A stretch of 64,000 nt of DNA from Flavobacteriales bacterium (GCA_013205245.1 JABMNH010000016.1:1-64000), one strand, 5' to 3'. Positions 1-8,278 are shown, numbered from the stretch's first letter. Numbers and translations are program-made. Notes: generated by a model from the sequence alone, not told the origin.

Positions 1-32
1 TACTAAGTTCAATTAATAAGTGCAACAGTTAA

Positions 33-64
33 CAAATATCGGAAAGTTAACTTTCCGATATTTG
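33..64. repeat. 32-bp perfect palindrome in the IS30 leader
   Basis: The sequence CAAATATCGGAAAG-TTAA-CTTTCCGATATTTG is a perfect 32-bp inverted repeat between the left terminal repeat and the transposase start. As RNA it would form a strong hairpin directly before the start codon. That could limit read-in translation or transcription from outside, but this role is inference. Confidence 0.85.
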
Positions 65-82
65 AAAAAAAACTGATTGCCG

Positions 83-1060
83 ATGAATTATCAACAATTA
101 ATCGACTCTCAAAGATACCAAATAGAAGCGTATCTAAAAGCAAAATGTACGATTACACAAATAGCAGTAGAGTTAGGTGTTCATAAAAGTACGATTAGCA
201 GAGAGTTAAGAAGAAACAGTAAAAAGCGAGGATACAATGGAAGCTATGCCATTAAGATGAGTTTAGAACGCAAGAAAGAAAGCTATAAACATCACGCATT
301 TGATGAGAATATGAAACGGTATATTAATAGAAAACTTACCTGTAATCAATGGTCGCCAGAACAGATAAAGGGACGTTGTGATTTAGATAAAATATCTATG
401 GTGAGTATAGAAAGAATTTATCAATATATCTATCAAAACCAATCAGAAGGAGGTACATTGTATTTACACCTTAGAACAGCTCGTAGATGGCGTAAAAAGC
501 GTTTACACAGGAAACACCAAAGAGGTCAGATACCCAATAGGATAATGATAAATCAAAGACCTGAAATAGTAAATACCAAAGAACGTTTTGGCGACTGGGA
601 AGTAGATACTATTATCGGTAAAAACCATAAAACGGCCATTCTTACAGCAACAGAACGTAAAAGTCAATTTGAACTAATGGTTAAAACCGATGGCACTAAA
701 GCGGAATCTATAAGAAAACAAATGATTAACCTATTGGCACCTTTTAAAGAACTGGTTAAAACAATCACATCTGATAATGGAAAAGAATTTGCTAAACATC
801 AAGAAATTAGTGAAAAACTAGAAACAGATTTTTTCTTTGCTGACCCTTACTCACCTTGGCAAAGAGGACTTAATGAATACAACAACAAATTAATAAGACA
901 ATACCTACCTAAAAAAACAGACTTTAACCTCATAAATAACAACACTATAAATATGATTATTAACAAATTAAATAATAGACCAAGAAAATTATTAGGCTAC
1001 AAATCCCCTAATGAAGTATTTTTATCTAATTTTAACCACGCTGGTGCACTTAATAGTTGA
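83..1060 (+). CDS. IS30-family transposase
   Basis: DDE transposase that would move the surrounding element. An N-terminal helix-turn-helix (ITQIAVELGVHKSTISREL) recognises the ends. The catalytic core follows, with Asp in DWEVDTIIG (about D175), Asp in TSDNGKEF (about D231) and Glu in RGLNEYNN (about E265), the usual IS30 D-D-E pattern with the Y-SPWQRG-NE signature. The length of about 325 residues is normal and no frameshift is seen, so it may be active. The ORF track starts at TTG 77; ATG 83 (MNYQQL) is the better start and agrees with family N-termini. The stop codon lies inside the right terminal repeat. Confidence 0.9.
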   Translation: MNYQQLIDSQRYQIEAYLKAKCTITQIAVELGVHKSTISRELRRNSKKRGYNGSYAIKMSLERKKESYKHHAFDENMKRYINRKLTCNQWSPEQIKGRCDLDKISMVSIERIYQYIYQNQSEGGTLYLHLRTARRWRKKRLHRKHQRGQIPNRIMINQRPEIVNTKERFGDWEVDTIIGKNHKTAILTATERKSQFELMVKTDGTKAESIRKQMINLLAPFKELVKTITSDNGKEFAKHQEISEKLETDFFFADPYSPWQRGLNEYNNKLIRQYLPKKTDFNLINNNTINMIINKLNNRPRKLLGYKSPNEVFLSNFNHAGALNS

Positions 1061-1093
1061 ATCTAGCTTTTGAAGATGAAGTCAATTATATAG

Positions 1094-1165
1094 TACCCTC
1101 GCTAGGAATCGAACCTAGATCTAAAGTTTAGGAAACTTTTGTTCTATCCGTTGAACTACGAGGGC
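1094..1165 (-). tRNA. tRNA-Arg (anticodon CCU)
   Basis: On the minus strand this reads GCCCTCG-TA-GTTC..GAAC-A-AAAGT-TTCCTAA-ACTTT-AGATC-CTAGG-TTCGATT-CCTAG-CGAGGGT-A. The acceptor, D, anticodon and T stems all close (one G-U in the acceptor). The seven-base anticodon loop TTCCTAA gives anticodon CCT, which decodes AGG as arginine. The overall form matches the E. coli argW type. CCA is not encoded in the DNA. Confidence 0.94.
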
Positions 1166-1177
1166 AAAATGTAGTTG

Positions 1178-1185
1178 CAAAAATA
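1178..1185 (-). promoter_or_regulatory. Putative -10 box of tRNA-Arg
   Basis: The minus strand carries TATTTTTG, which fits the Bacteroidota TAnnTTTG element, 12 bases upstream of the tRNA 5' end. A convincing TTG at -33 is not seen; TTTTACG lies at about the right distance. Confidence 0.5.
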
Positions 1186-1255
1186 GCATTTTTGTTGAAG
1201 CCGTAAAACTATAATACCGCATTTAATTTACCTGTTATTTATAGCAACTAAAATG

Positions 1256-1263
1256 TATATTTG
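1256..1263 (+). promoter_or_regulatory. Putative -10 box of menC
   Basis: TATATTTG (TAnnTTTG type) ends six bases before ATG 1270. If this box is used, transcription would begin at or within a base or two of the start codon, giving a leaderless or nearly leaderless mRNA. No good -33 TTG is present, so the call is tentative. Confidence 0.45.
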
Positions 1264-1269
1264 TGTTGT

Positions 1270-2319
1270 ATGATAAAAGCTTCTTTTAAAAAATACGATT
1301 TACATTTTAAGCACCCCAGTGGCACCTCGCGTGGTGTGTTGCGCCATAAAACCACTTATTTCTTACAATTATTAGAAGGTAATAAACAAGGTCTTGGCGA
1401 ATGCGGGTTGTTTAAAGGACTCAGCGCTGATGATGTACCCAATTATGAAGATAAGTTGCGCTGGTTATGTGCAAATATTAATTCCCGTCAAGCGGATTTA
1501 ATAGAAGAATTAAAAGCATATCCTTCCATTCAATTTGGATTAGAACAAGCGTTTCTATCGCTTAAGAGCGAAGATAAATTTATTTTATTCCCCTCTAAAT
1601 TTACTGATGGAAAAGTTGGAATTCCTATAAACGGCTTGATTTGGATGGGCTCAAAAGAGTTTATGAATAAGCAGATTAAAGAGAAATTAAAAGCTGGGTT
1701 CACAACTTTAAAACTAAAAATAGGCGCTATAGATTTTGAGGCCGAATTGGGTTTAATTAAAGCTTTAAGACAAAATTTTTCAGCCAACGACATCGCATTA
1801 CGCGTAGATGCCAATGGTGGTTTTAGTCCACTAGAAGCGCTTGAAAAATTAAAGCGTTTATCAGATTTTGATTTACATTCTATTGAACAACCTATAAAAG
1901 TAAATCAGTGGGAAGTCATGGCGCAACTTTGCGAAAACACCCCTTTGCCCATTGCTTTAGACGAAGAACTTATTGGTATTTTTGACGACGCTAAAAAAGA
2001 ACAGCTCTTGCAAATTATCAAGCCACAATACATCATTTTAAAACCGAGTTTGATTGGTGGTTTTGCCGGTTCAAATACGTGGATTCATCTGGCCGAAAAA
2101 CAAAATATGGGGTGGTGGATAACCTCAGCACTCGAAAGTAATATTGGTTTAAATGCAATTGCGCAATTCACCTACACACTTCAAAATAAATTACCACAAG
2201 GCTTAGGTACAGGCGGTTTGTTTACAAATAATATTGAATCGCCCTTACAGGTTAAAAAAGGCGCCTTATTTTACAACACAGAAAAAACATGGCAAATGCC
2301 AGATTTTAATTTATTATAA
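1270..2319 (+). CDS. menC: o-succinylbenzoate synthase (MenC-type enolase-superfamily enzyme)
   Basis: Dehydrates SHCHC to o-succinylbenzoate in menaquinone synthesis, in the cytoplasm. The enolase-superfamily barrel residues are visible (numbered from the TTG of the ORF track): the KxK motif in LKLKIG (151-153), metal ligands D183 (RVDANGG), E209 (IEQP) and D234 (ALDEE), and the opposing Lys K261 (ILKPSLIGG). Length of about 350 residues is normal. ATG 1270 (MIKASFKKY) is preferred over TTG 1261. Members of this superfamily can also be dipeptide epimerases; the nearby menE makes MenC the better call. The next gene starts five bases downstream, suggesting one transcript. Confidence 0.85.
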   Translation: MIKASFKKYDLHFKHPSGTSRGVLRHKTTYFLQLLEGNKQGLGECGLFKGLSADDVPNYEDKLRWLCANINSRQADLIEELKAYPSIQFGLEQAFLSLKSEDKFILFPSKFTDGKVGIPINGLIWMGSKEFMNKQIKEKLKAGFTTLKLKIGAIDFEAELGLIKALRQNFSANDIALRVDANGGFSPLEALEKLKRLSDFDLHSIEQPIKVNQWEVMAQLCENTPLPIALDEELIGIFDDAKKEQLLQIIKPQYIILKPSLIGGFAGSNTWIHLAEKQNMGWWITSALESNIGLNAIAQFTYTLQNKLPQGLGTGGLFTNNIESPLQVKKGALFYNTEKTWQMPDFNLL

Positions 2320-2324
2320 ATTAT

Positions 2325-3263
2325 ATGGATTTTATAGCACAAGCGTTTAAAGGAAAAGCACAATGGTATCATTATTTTGGAGGCACTTTATTGTCTTTTT
2401 TTATCATGCAATTTGGGGCTATTCCGTTGGGTATTGCTTCTAGTCTTGTTAAAAATCCAAATTTAAATCCCACAAATCTAAATCCAGGTCTTGATAATAA
2501 TTTATTTTTGTTTTTGATGATAATCCCTTTTGGTTTAGGTTTATGGGGCCTCTATATAAGCATCATTAAAATCCACCGCTTGCCCTTTATAAAAGCTTTA
2601 ACCTCACGACCAAAAATAGATTGGCACCGATTTTTATACGCTTTTTTAGTGTGGTTTTTAATGCTTGTAGCATTTCTGATTTTAGATTTGTTTTTTTATG
2701 AGAACAATTATGTAGGCAATTTTAAACCCATCCCATTTTTAATTTTAGTATTGGTTTCATTTTTATTTATGCCTTTACAGACAAGTTTTGAAGAGCTGCT
2801 TTTTAGAGGTTATCTTATGCAGGGTTTTGGCGTAGTCACACGTAGCAGATTAGCAGCTTTAGTAGTGACGTCATCTATTTTTGGCTTGTTGCATTTTGCC
2901 AATCCAGAGGTTGCTAAACTGGGAAATATTCTTTTGATACATTATATAGCTACGGGTTTTTTATTCGGCATCATTGCCTTAATGGATGACGGTATAGAAC
3001 TTACCTTAGGGTTACATGCCGCCAATAATATCGCAGCAGCTATTTTTGTAACCACCAATTGGTCTGTTTTTCAAACGGATGCTTTGTTTGTCAACATATC
3101 TGAGCCTAAAATAGATTGGACAACCTATGCAACCATAATTGTCATTTATCCAGCAGTATTATTTATATTTTCTAAGAAATATGGCTGGACAAATTGGCGA
3201 CAAAAACTCATGGGTAAAGTAGAAATACCTCTAGAAATTACAGAAGAAATAACGGTAGAATAA
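2325..3263 (+). CDS. CPBP-family intramembrane metalloprotease
   Basis: Multi-pass membrane protein of the Abi/CaaX-like protease family. The three conserved motifs are present in order: EELLFRG (about 156-162, EExxxR), FGLLHF (186-191) and HAANN (231-235), which supply the predicted zinc ligands. About eight hydrophobic segments are visible, the first around residues 18-40. Physiological substrates of bacterial members are mostly unknown. It begins five bases after menC and lies between menC and menE, probably in the same operon, but nothing in the sequence links it to quinone synthesis. Confidence 0.85.
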   Translation: MDFIAQAFKGKAQWYHYFGGTLLSFFIMQFGAIPLGIASSLVKNPNLNPTNLNPGLDNNLFLFLMIIPFGLGLWGLYISIIKIHRLPFIKALTSRPKIDWHRFLYAFLVWFLMLVAFLILDLFFYENNYVGNFKPIPFLILVLVSFLFMPLQTSFEELLFRGYLMQGFGVVTRSRLAALVVTSSIFGLLHFANPEVAKLGNILLIHYIATGFLFGIIALMDDGIELTLGLHAANNIAAAIFVTTNWSVFQTDALFVNISEPKIDWTTYATIIVIYPAVLFIFSKKYGWTNWRQKLMGKVEIPLEITEEITVE

Positions 3264-3275
3264 ATAATAACATAT

Positions 3276-3299
3276 TTCTGAACGAAGTGAAGCATCTCA
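3276..3299 (+). repeat. Degenerate intergenic repeat at the menE start
   Basis: TTCTGAACGAAGTGAAGCATCTCA resembles a short repeat often seen between flavobacterial genes. Here it covers the junction between the CPBP gene and menE, and the GTG used as the menE start lies inside it. Confidence 0.55.
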
Positions 3300-4384
3300 A
3301 TAAAATACACAGCAATTTTTCCCTTAACGGATGTAAATTTAAATCTATAAATGATTTATTAAGCTCTTCTGAATCCATTTCTGAGGGTGTATTTCTGTTT
3401 TTAATAGATTGGTTTCATGCCGATGATTTTATTGTAGTTCAGACTTCTGGCTCCACAGGAAAACCAAAAACCATTAAAATTAAAAAAGAATTTATGGTGA
3501 ACAGTGCTTTAGCCACAGGTGACTTTTTTAATTTAAAAGAAGACACAACAGCTTTATTGTGTTTGTCTCCCAATTATATTGCTGGAAAGATAATGTTGGT
3601 ACGCGCGCTTGTTTTGGGTTGGCATTTAGATGTGGTGAATCCGAGTTCCCATCCGCTTGACGGGCATCATAAAACCTATGATTTTTGTGCCATGATACCG
3701 CTTCAGGTTCAGAATTCTTTACTGCAATTAGACCGCATAAAAACACTTATTATTGGGGGCGCAGCTATAGATAAAATTCTTGAGCAACAATTACAAAAGT
3801 TAAAAACACGTGTTTTTGCCACTTACGGCATGACCGAAACCGTGACACATATTGCTGTAAAGCAACTTAATAATTGCCGTACAAATGTCACGTCGAGCGC
3901 CAGCCCGAAAGACTTATTCTGGCAGGCAGTCGAGACGCCTTTTAAAGATAGTTTTAAAACACTTCCCAATGTTTTTATTTCAAAAGATAAGAGAGGTTGT
4001 TTGGTTATAAAGGCCCCAAAAATTTCTGATGCGCCAATCATTACGAACGATTTGGTCGACATTATAGACAGCCAACATTTTAAATGGCTGGGCCGTTATG
4101 ATACAATTATCAATTCTGGTGGCATTAAAATCATCCCAGAAATGGTAGAACAAAAACTCGAAAATATTTTGCTTTTCCGTTTTTTTATCACCGGTTTATC
4201 CGATAAAAAATTAGGCGAAAAGGTCACGCTTGTATGCGAAGGCAAAGCACAAAGTATAGAAAAGCTTCAGATAGAAAAAGTATTGTCGAAATACGAAAAT
4301 CCCAAACAAATTTTATTTGTTGAAAAATTTGTAGAAACCAACACACACAAAATAAACAGAAAGGCGACCTTAAAATTAATCTAA
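3287..4384 (+). CDS. menE: o-succinylbenzoate--CoA ligase (MenE, AMP-binding)
   Basis: Activates o-succinylbenzoate with ATP and CoA in menaquinone synthesis. AMP-binding motifs are visible: QTSGSTGKPKT (P-loop-like A3 motif), TYGMTET (A5), GRYDTIINSGGIKI (A7/A8) and a C-terminal lysine in NRKATLKL that is probably the catalytic A10 Lys. At 365 residues it is compact, as usual for flavobacterial MenE. The only plausible start is GTG 3287 (MKHLNKIHSNF), inside a repeat. Codons for about NVTSSASPKDLFWQAVETP (3886-3939) look like an in-frame repeat insertion absent from the family core. The gene ends before a convergent terminator shared with secA. Confidence 0.85.
   Translation: MKHLNKIHSNFSLNGCKFKSINDLLSSSESISEGVFLFLIDWFHADDFIVVQTSGSTGKPKTIKIKKEFMVNSALATGDFFNLKEDTTALLCLSPNYIAGKIMLVRALVLGWHLDVVNPSSHPLDGHHKTYDFCAMIPLQVQNSLLQLDRIKTLIIGGAAIDKILEQQLQKLKTRVFATYGMTETVTHIAVKQLNNCRTNVTSSASPKDLFWQAVETPFKDSFKTLPNVFISKDKRGCLVIKAPKISDAPIITNDLVDIIDSQHFKWLGRYDTIINSGGIKIIPEMVEQKLENILLFRFFITGLSDKKLGEKVTLVCEGKAQSIEKLQIEKVLSKYENPKQILFVEKFVETNTHKINRKATLKLI
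3886..3939 (+). repeat. Palindromic-repeat insertion inside menE
   Basis: TGTCACGTCGAGCG..GCAGTCGAGACG matches the outer arms of the intergenic repeat family whose usual form is TCTCGACTGCGCTCGAAATGACA (reverse orientation), with extra bases in the middle. It is in frame and adds about 18 residues to MenE between the TET motif and the C-terminal lid. Confidence 0.55.
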
Positions 4385-4394
4385 ATAATTCTGC

Positions 4395-4476
4395 GATGCT
4401 CTGCATCGAGGTTTCTGCTATGACCTCTCCTTTGGAGAGGTCGGAACTGCTTTTTCGCAGTTCTGGGTGAGGTAAA
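4395..4476. repeat. Composite palindromic intergenic repeat
   Basis: Three small hairpins stand in a row: GATGC-TCT-GCATC (4395-4407), GACCTCTCC-TTT-GGAGAGGTC (4422-4442) and AACTGC..GCAGTT (4445-4462), ending in TGGGTGAGGT. The central CCTCTCCTTTGGAGAGG block is a familiar flavobacterial intergenic repeat. It lies between the converging menE and secA genes. Confidence 0.7.
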
Positions 4477-4478
4477 AT

Positions 4479-4527
4479 AAAAAAATTGGCTATTTTGGCT
4501 TTAGAACCAAAATATCCAATTTTTTTT
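4479..4527. terminator. Bidirectional terminator between menE and secA
   Basis: AAAAAAATTGG-C-TATTTTGG / CCAAAATA-T-CCAATTTTTTT pairs over about 18 bp with one mismatch and an 8-base loop. It is flanked by A and T runs, so it can stop transcription from both converging genes. Confidence 0.8.
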
Positions 4528-4539
4528 ATTGAGAAATAT

Positions 4540-7500
4540 TTAAGCTTCGTCTGTAATAACCCATTCTCCTTTTTCAATAAGCGGAATAGCTTGCTTGTAT
4601 TTAAGCGATTTATTTTCGCCGCTCAAAATATTCTTAATGGTAACATGCTCGTTTCTACCAATTTTACGCTCACTTCTTACAATAGTTTCAACAGCCTGTG
4701 GTGCTTGTGTAGGGTTTGCTTCACCACCTTCGCTTAAGTTGTGAACTTCTTCTTTACTCAATTGCACTTTTTCGCGTTTTGAACTTCTTGCTTGGCTTAC
4801 TTGATTCGGATTTTGATTAGGCAATTCACCTTTAAATAAGAAAGAAACAACCTCTTTATTTATTTTATCAATTAGGTTTTTAAATAATTCAAATGCTTCA
4901 AACTTATAAATTAAAAGCGGATCTTTTTGCTCGTAAGTAGCATTTTGAACCGATTGTTTTAATTCATCCATTTGACGTAGATGGTCTTTCCAAGCTTCGT
5001 CAATAATTGATAAAGTGATATTTTTTTCGAAATCTTTTACCAATTCTGCACCTTTTGAGTAGTAGGCTTGTTTTAAATTTGTAACGACCTGAATGGTTTT
5101 AATACCATCAGTAAAAGGTACAACAATACGTTCGTATTTATCGCCTTGATTTAGATAGACATCTTTAATAACAGGATAGGCCAAAACCGCATTGCGTTCT
5201 ATTTTTTCTTTATAATGCTTAGTGACATTTTGATACAATATCTCGGCTATTTCAGGAATAGTTTTAGACCTAAATTCTTCTTCGGTAATGGGTGATGTAA
5301 ATGAAAAATGGCGGATAAGTTCAAACTCAAAGTTAGGAAAATCACTTGTGTTCTTGTTATCCTCGGTAATCACTTCGCATGTATCATAAATCATATTGAT
5401 AATATCAACCTGAAGGCGATCTCCGTAAAGGGCATGACGGCGGCGTTTGTAAACCACTTCGCGTTGTGCGTTCATTATATCATCATATTCTAGTAAGCGT
5501 TTACGAATACCAAAATTGTTCTCTTCTACTTTACGTTGGGCACGTTCTATAGATTTTGTTATCATAGAATGTTGGATAACTTCGCCATCTTCTAAGCCTA
5601 AACGGTCCATCATTTTGGCGATTTTTTCTGAGCCAAAAAGACGCATTAAATTATCTTCGAGCGACACATAAAATTGTGATGAGCCTGGGTCACCTTGTCG
5701 TCCAGCTCTACCACGTAACTGACGGTCTACACGTCTTGAATCATGACGTTCTGTACCCACAATTGCCAAACCTCCAGCGGCTTTAACTGCGTCAGATAAT
5801 TTAATATCTGTACCACGTCCCGCCATATTTGTGGCAATAGTTACCACGCCAGGGTTACCAGCTGTGGCTACAATATCGGCCTCTTTTTTATGCATTTTGG
5901 CATTTAAAACGTTGTGCTCAATTTTTCTAATTTTAAGCATGCGGCTTAAAAGTTCTGAAATTTCAACAGATGTTGTCCCTACCAAAACAGGTTGTCCTTT
6001 GGCAACAAGTACTGCTATTTCTTCGATAACAGCATTGTATTTTTCGCGTTTGGTTTTGTAAATTAAATCCTCTTCATCTTTTCTAATCAGTGGCATATTG
6101 GTGGGTATTTCTACAACATCTAGTTTGTAGATTTCCCAAAATTCGCCGGCTTCTGTTACAGCAGTACCTGTCATACCAGACAGTTTACGGTACATTCTAA
6201 AATAATTTTGAAGTGTAACTGTAGCAAAAGTTTGAGTTGCATCTTCGATATTTACATTTTCTTTGGCTTCAATAGCTTGGTGTAACCCATCAGAATAGCG
6301 GCGGCCTTCCATAATACGACCCGTTTGTTCATCAACAATTTTAATCTTTCCTTCCATTAAAACGTATTCTACGTCTTTTTCAAAAAGGGTATAGGCTTTT
6401 AATAGTTGATTAAGCGTATGGATGCGTTCACTTTTGACACTAAAATCGCGATATAATTCGTCTTTTAAATTGGCTTTTTTCTCGGGAGCACCATCTAATT
6501 TATCTATTTTACCAAGTTCTACACTGATATCAGGTAAAACAAAAAAACTACCTTCCTTGTCATCGCCAGAAAGGTGATTGATGCCTTTATCGGTTAACTC
6601 AATAGAATTATTTTTTTCGTCGATTACAAAATAAAGATCAGCATCAATTATGGGCATTTCTCTATTGTTATCTTGCATAAAATGGCCTTCAGTTTTTTGA
6701 AGCAAAGCTTTTATGCCTTCTTGACTCAAAAATTTGATAAGGGCTTTACTTTTTGGCAATCCTCTAAAAGCACGGTATAATAAAACACCCCCTTCTTTGG
6801 TATTTCCAGCAACCAAAAGTTTTTTGGCTTCAGCTAAAACACCGGTAAGCAATTGGCGTTGCATATTTACCAATTTGTCAATTTTAGGTTTGAGCTCATT
6901 AAATTCATGACGGTCTCCTTGAGGCGTAGCGCCAGAAATAATTAAAGGTGTCCGCGCATCATCAACTAAAACAGAATCGACCTCATCTACAATGGCATAA
7001 TTAGGAGGTCTTTGAACAAGATCCTCTGGCGTATGCGCCATATTGTCTCTCAAATAATCGAAACCAAATTCATTGTTAGTTCCGTAAGTGATATCGGCAT
7101 TATAGGCTTTTCGTCTCGCTTCAGAATTAGGTTCGTGTAAATCTATACAGTCAATACTTAAACCGTGGAATTGAAAAAGAGGACCCATCCATGCCGAGTC
7201 ACGTTTGGCTAAATAATCGTTTACAGTAACAACGTGAACACCATTTCCTGTTAAAGCATTTAGATAGAGAGGTAAGGTAGCTACAAGTGTTTTACCTTCA
7301 CCAGTCATCATTTCGGCAATTTTACCACCGTGTAAAACGGCACCGCCAATAAGCTGTACATCGTATGGCACCATATCCCAAGTAATAGGTTTTCCGGCGG
7401 CATCCCAAGAATTTTTCCAAATGGCTTTATCGCCATCAAGGCTCACAAAATTGTATTTAGCTGTTAGTTCTCTGTCAAATGGGGTAGCAGTAACAGTTAA

Positions 7501-7881
7501 TGTGGCATTATTTACAAAGCGTTTAGCCGTTTCTTTAACAACGGCAAACGCTTCGGGCATTATGTCTTGTAAAGTAATTTCTGAAGCTTGATAAGCTTCG
7601 TCAATTAGAGAATCGATTTCTTTGTAAAGGACTTCTTTTTGGTCTATATCTACAGTTTCTATTTCTGCTTTAAGCGATTCGATTTTATCATCAAAAGGTT
7701 TTCTAGCTTCTTTTATTTGTAGTTTAAACTGATTGGTTTTATCTCTTAATTGATCTAAAGTTAAGGCGTTTATTTGTGATTCAAATGTTTTAACATTATC
7801 AACTATAGGTTGTAGTGTTTTTAAGTCTTTTTTACTTTTGTCTCCAACAAAAATTTTAAGAACGGAATTTATAATACTCAT
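4540..7881 (-). CDS. secA: Preprotein translocase ATPase SecA
   Basis: Motor that pushes preproteins through SecYEG. Visible motifs are Walker A MTGEGKTL (194-198), DEVDS (299-303, Walker B), the second nucleotide-fold motif NMAGRGTDI, and RQLRGRAGRQGDPGSSQFYVSLEDNLMR. At 1113 residues it is longer than the E. coli protein, with insertions between the two nucleotide folds as is usual in Bacteroidota. The C-terminus (KGEWVITDEA) lacks the CxCx8CH zinc motif, also usual for the phylum. The start MSIINSVLKIF agrees with the family. A TTG-N16-TAAATTTG promoter lies just upstream. Confidence 0.97.
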   Translation of the reverse strand: MSIINSVLKIFVGDKSKKDLKTLQPIVDNVKTFESQINALTLDQLRDKTNQFKLQIKEARKPFDDKIESLKAEIETVDIDQKEVLYKEIDSLIDEAYQASEITLQDIMPEAFAVVKETAKRFVNNATLTVTATPFDRELTAKYNFVSLDGDKAIWKNSWDAAGKPITWDMVPYDVQLIGGAVLHGGKIAEMMTGEGKTLVATLPLYLNALTGNGVHVVTVNDYLAKRDSAWMGPLFQFHGLSIDCIDLHEPNSEARRKAYNADITYGTNNEFGFDYLRDNMAHTPEDLVQRPPNYAIVDEVDSVLVDDARTPLIISGATPQGDRHEFNELKPKIDKLVNMQRQLLTGVLAEAKKLLVAGNTKEGGVLLYRAFRGLPKSKALIKFLSQEGIKALLQKTEGHFMQDNNREMPIIDADLYFVIDEKNNSIELTDKGINHLSGDDKEGSFFVLPDISVELGKIDKLDGAPEKKANLKDELYRDFSVKSERIHTLNQLLKAYTLFEKDVEYVLMEGKIKIVDEQTGRIMEGRRYSDGLHQAIEAKENVNIEDATQTFATVTLQNYFRMYRKLSGMTGTAVTEAGEFWEIYKLDVVEIPTNMPLIRKDEEDLIYKTKREKYNAVIEEIAVLVAKGQPVLVGTTSVEISELLSRMLKIRKIEHNVLNAKMHKKEADIVATAGNPGVVTIATNMAGRGTDIKLSDAVKAAGGLAIVGTERHDSRRVDRQLRGRAGRQGDPGSSQFYVSLEDNLMRLFGSEKIAKMMDRLGLEDGEVIQHSMITKSIERAQRKVEENNFGIRKRLLEYDDIMNAQREVVYKRRRHALYGDRLQVDIINMIYDTCEVITEDNKNTSDFPNFEFELIRHFSFTSPITEEEFRSKTIPEIAEILYQNVTKHYKEKIERNAVLAYPVIKDVYLNQGDKYERIVVPFTDGIKTIQVVTNLKQAYYSKGAELVKDFEKNITLSIIDEAWKDHLRQMDELKQSVQNATYEQKDPLLIYKFEAFELFKNLIDKINKEVVSFLFKGELPNQNPNQVSQARSSKREKVQLSKEEVHNLSEGGEANPTQAPQAVETIVRSERKIGRNEHVTIKNILSGENKSLKYKQAIPLIEKGEWVITDEA

Positions 7882-7906
7882 AATGATATGTCAATATTTA
7901 AGGATT

Positions 7907-7933
7907 CAAATTTAAGCAAAAAAAAAGCCTCAA
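7907..7933 (-). promoter_or_regulatory. secA promoter
   Basis: Reading the minus strand: TTG (7931-7933), a 16-base spacer, then TAAATTTG (7907-7914). Transcription would start near 7900, about 20 bases before the secA ATG. The element is embedded in the terminator of the upstream DUF2795 gene. Confidence 0.6.
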
Positions 7934-7943
7934 CCGAGACTTT
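7918..7943 (-). terminator. Terminator of the DUF2795 gene
   Basis: On the minus strand AAAGTCTC-GGTT-GAGGCTTT forms an 8-bp stem (one T-G pair), followed by a run of nine T residues. It ends transcription from the small upstream gene and shares bases with the secA promoter. Confidence 0.75.
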
Positions 7944-7948
7944 AATTT

Positions 7949-8170
7949 TTAATATTCTTCTTCATTCCAAAGGAAATCTTCATCGGTGGGGTAGTCTGGC
8001 CATATTTCCTGGATTAAGTCATAACTTTCACCTTCGTCTTCTAGAGACTGAAGATTTTCTACAACCTCAAGAGGTGCTCCTGTTCTGATTGAATAATCAA
8101 TTAACTCATCTTTTGTAGCGGGCCAAGGCGCGTCACTAAGGTAAGAGGCAAGTTCTAATGTCCAATACAT
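7949..8170 (-). CDS. DUF2795 domain protein
   Basis: Small acidic protein of 73 residues (MYWTLELASYLSDAPWPATKDELIDYSIRTGAP..). The pattern of a short helical region around PATKDELIDYA/S is that of DUF2795, a conserved small family in Bacteroidota whose function is unknown. The acidic tail (DEDFLWNEEEY) is typical. It has its own terminator and lies alone between secA and the adenosyltransferase. The overlapping plus-strand ORF at 7888 is a shadow. Confidence 0.85.
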   Translation of the reverse strand: MYWTLELASYLSDAPWPATKDELIDYSIRTGAPLEVVENLQSLEDEGESYDLIQEIWPDYPTDEDFLWNEEEY

Positions 8171-8278
8171 AATATTAAAATTAATTTTTTTGCAAAAATA
8201 AATTTTTTATTGACATGAGCAAGTAAATTAACTTTAATTTTTTTAATAAATAAATGAACGTAAAAAATCAGCTATAAA

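Larger units (their letters stand above)
8..1061 (+). mobile_element. IS30-family insertion sequence
   Basis: About 20-bp imperfect terminal inverted repeats are visible. The left end reads TTCAATTAATAAGTGCAACA (8-27). The reverse complement of the right end reads TTCAACTATTAAGTGCACCA (1042-1061). A full-length transposase lies between them, and its stop codon falls inside the right repeat. The repeat similarity may extend outward to CTA on both sides (about 3 and 1066), so the exact tips are uncertain by a few bases. I could not identify a target duplication, because only seven bases of left flank are in the window. Confidence 0.8.

Noticed and set aside
1-1165. IS30 plus tRNA-Arg as the edge of an integrative island
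   Set aside because: No integrase and no repeat of the tRNA 3' end are seen in the window, and the neighbours are housekeeping genes.
7888-8088. Plus-strand ORF of 66 codons
   Set aside because: It lies opposite the DUF2795 gene and the secA promoter, with no recognisable protein pattern; a shadow ORF.
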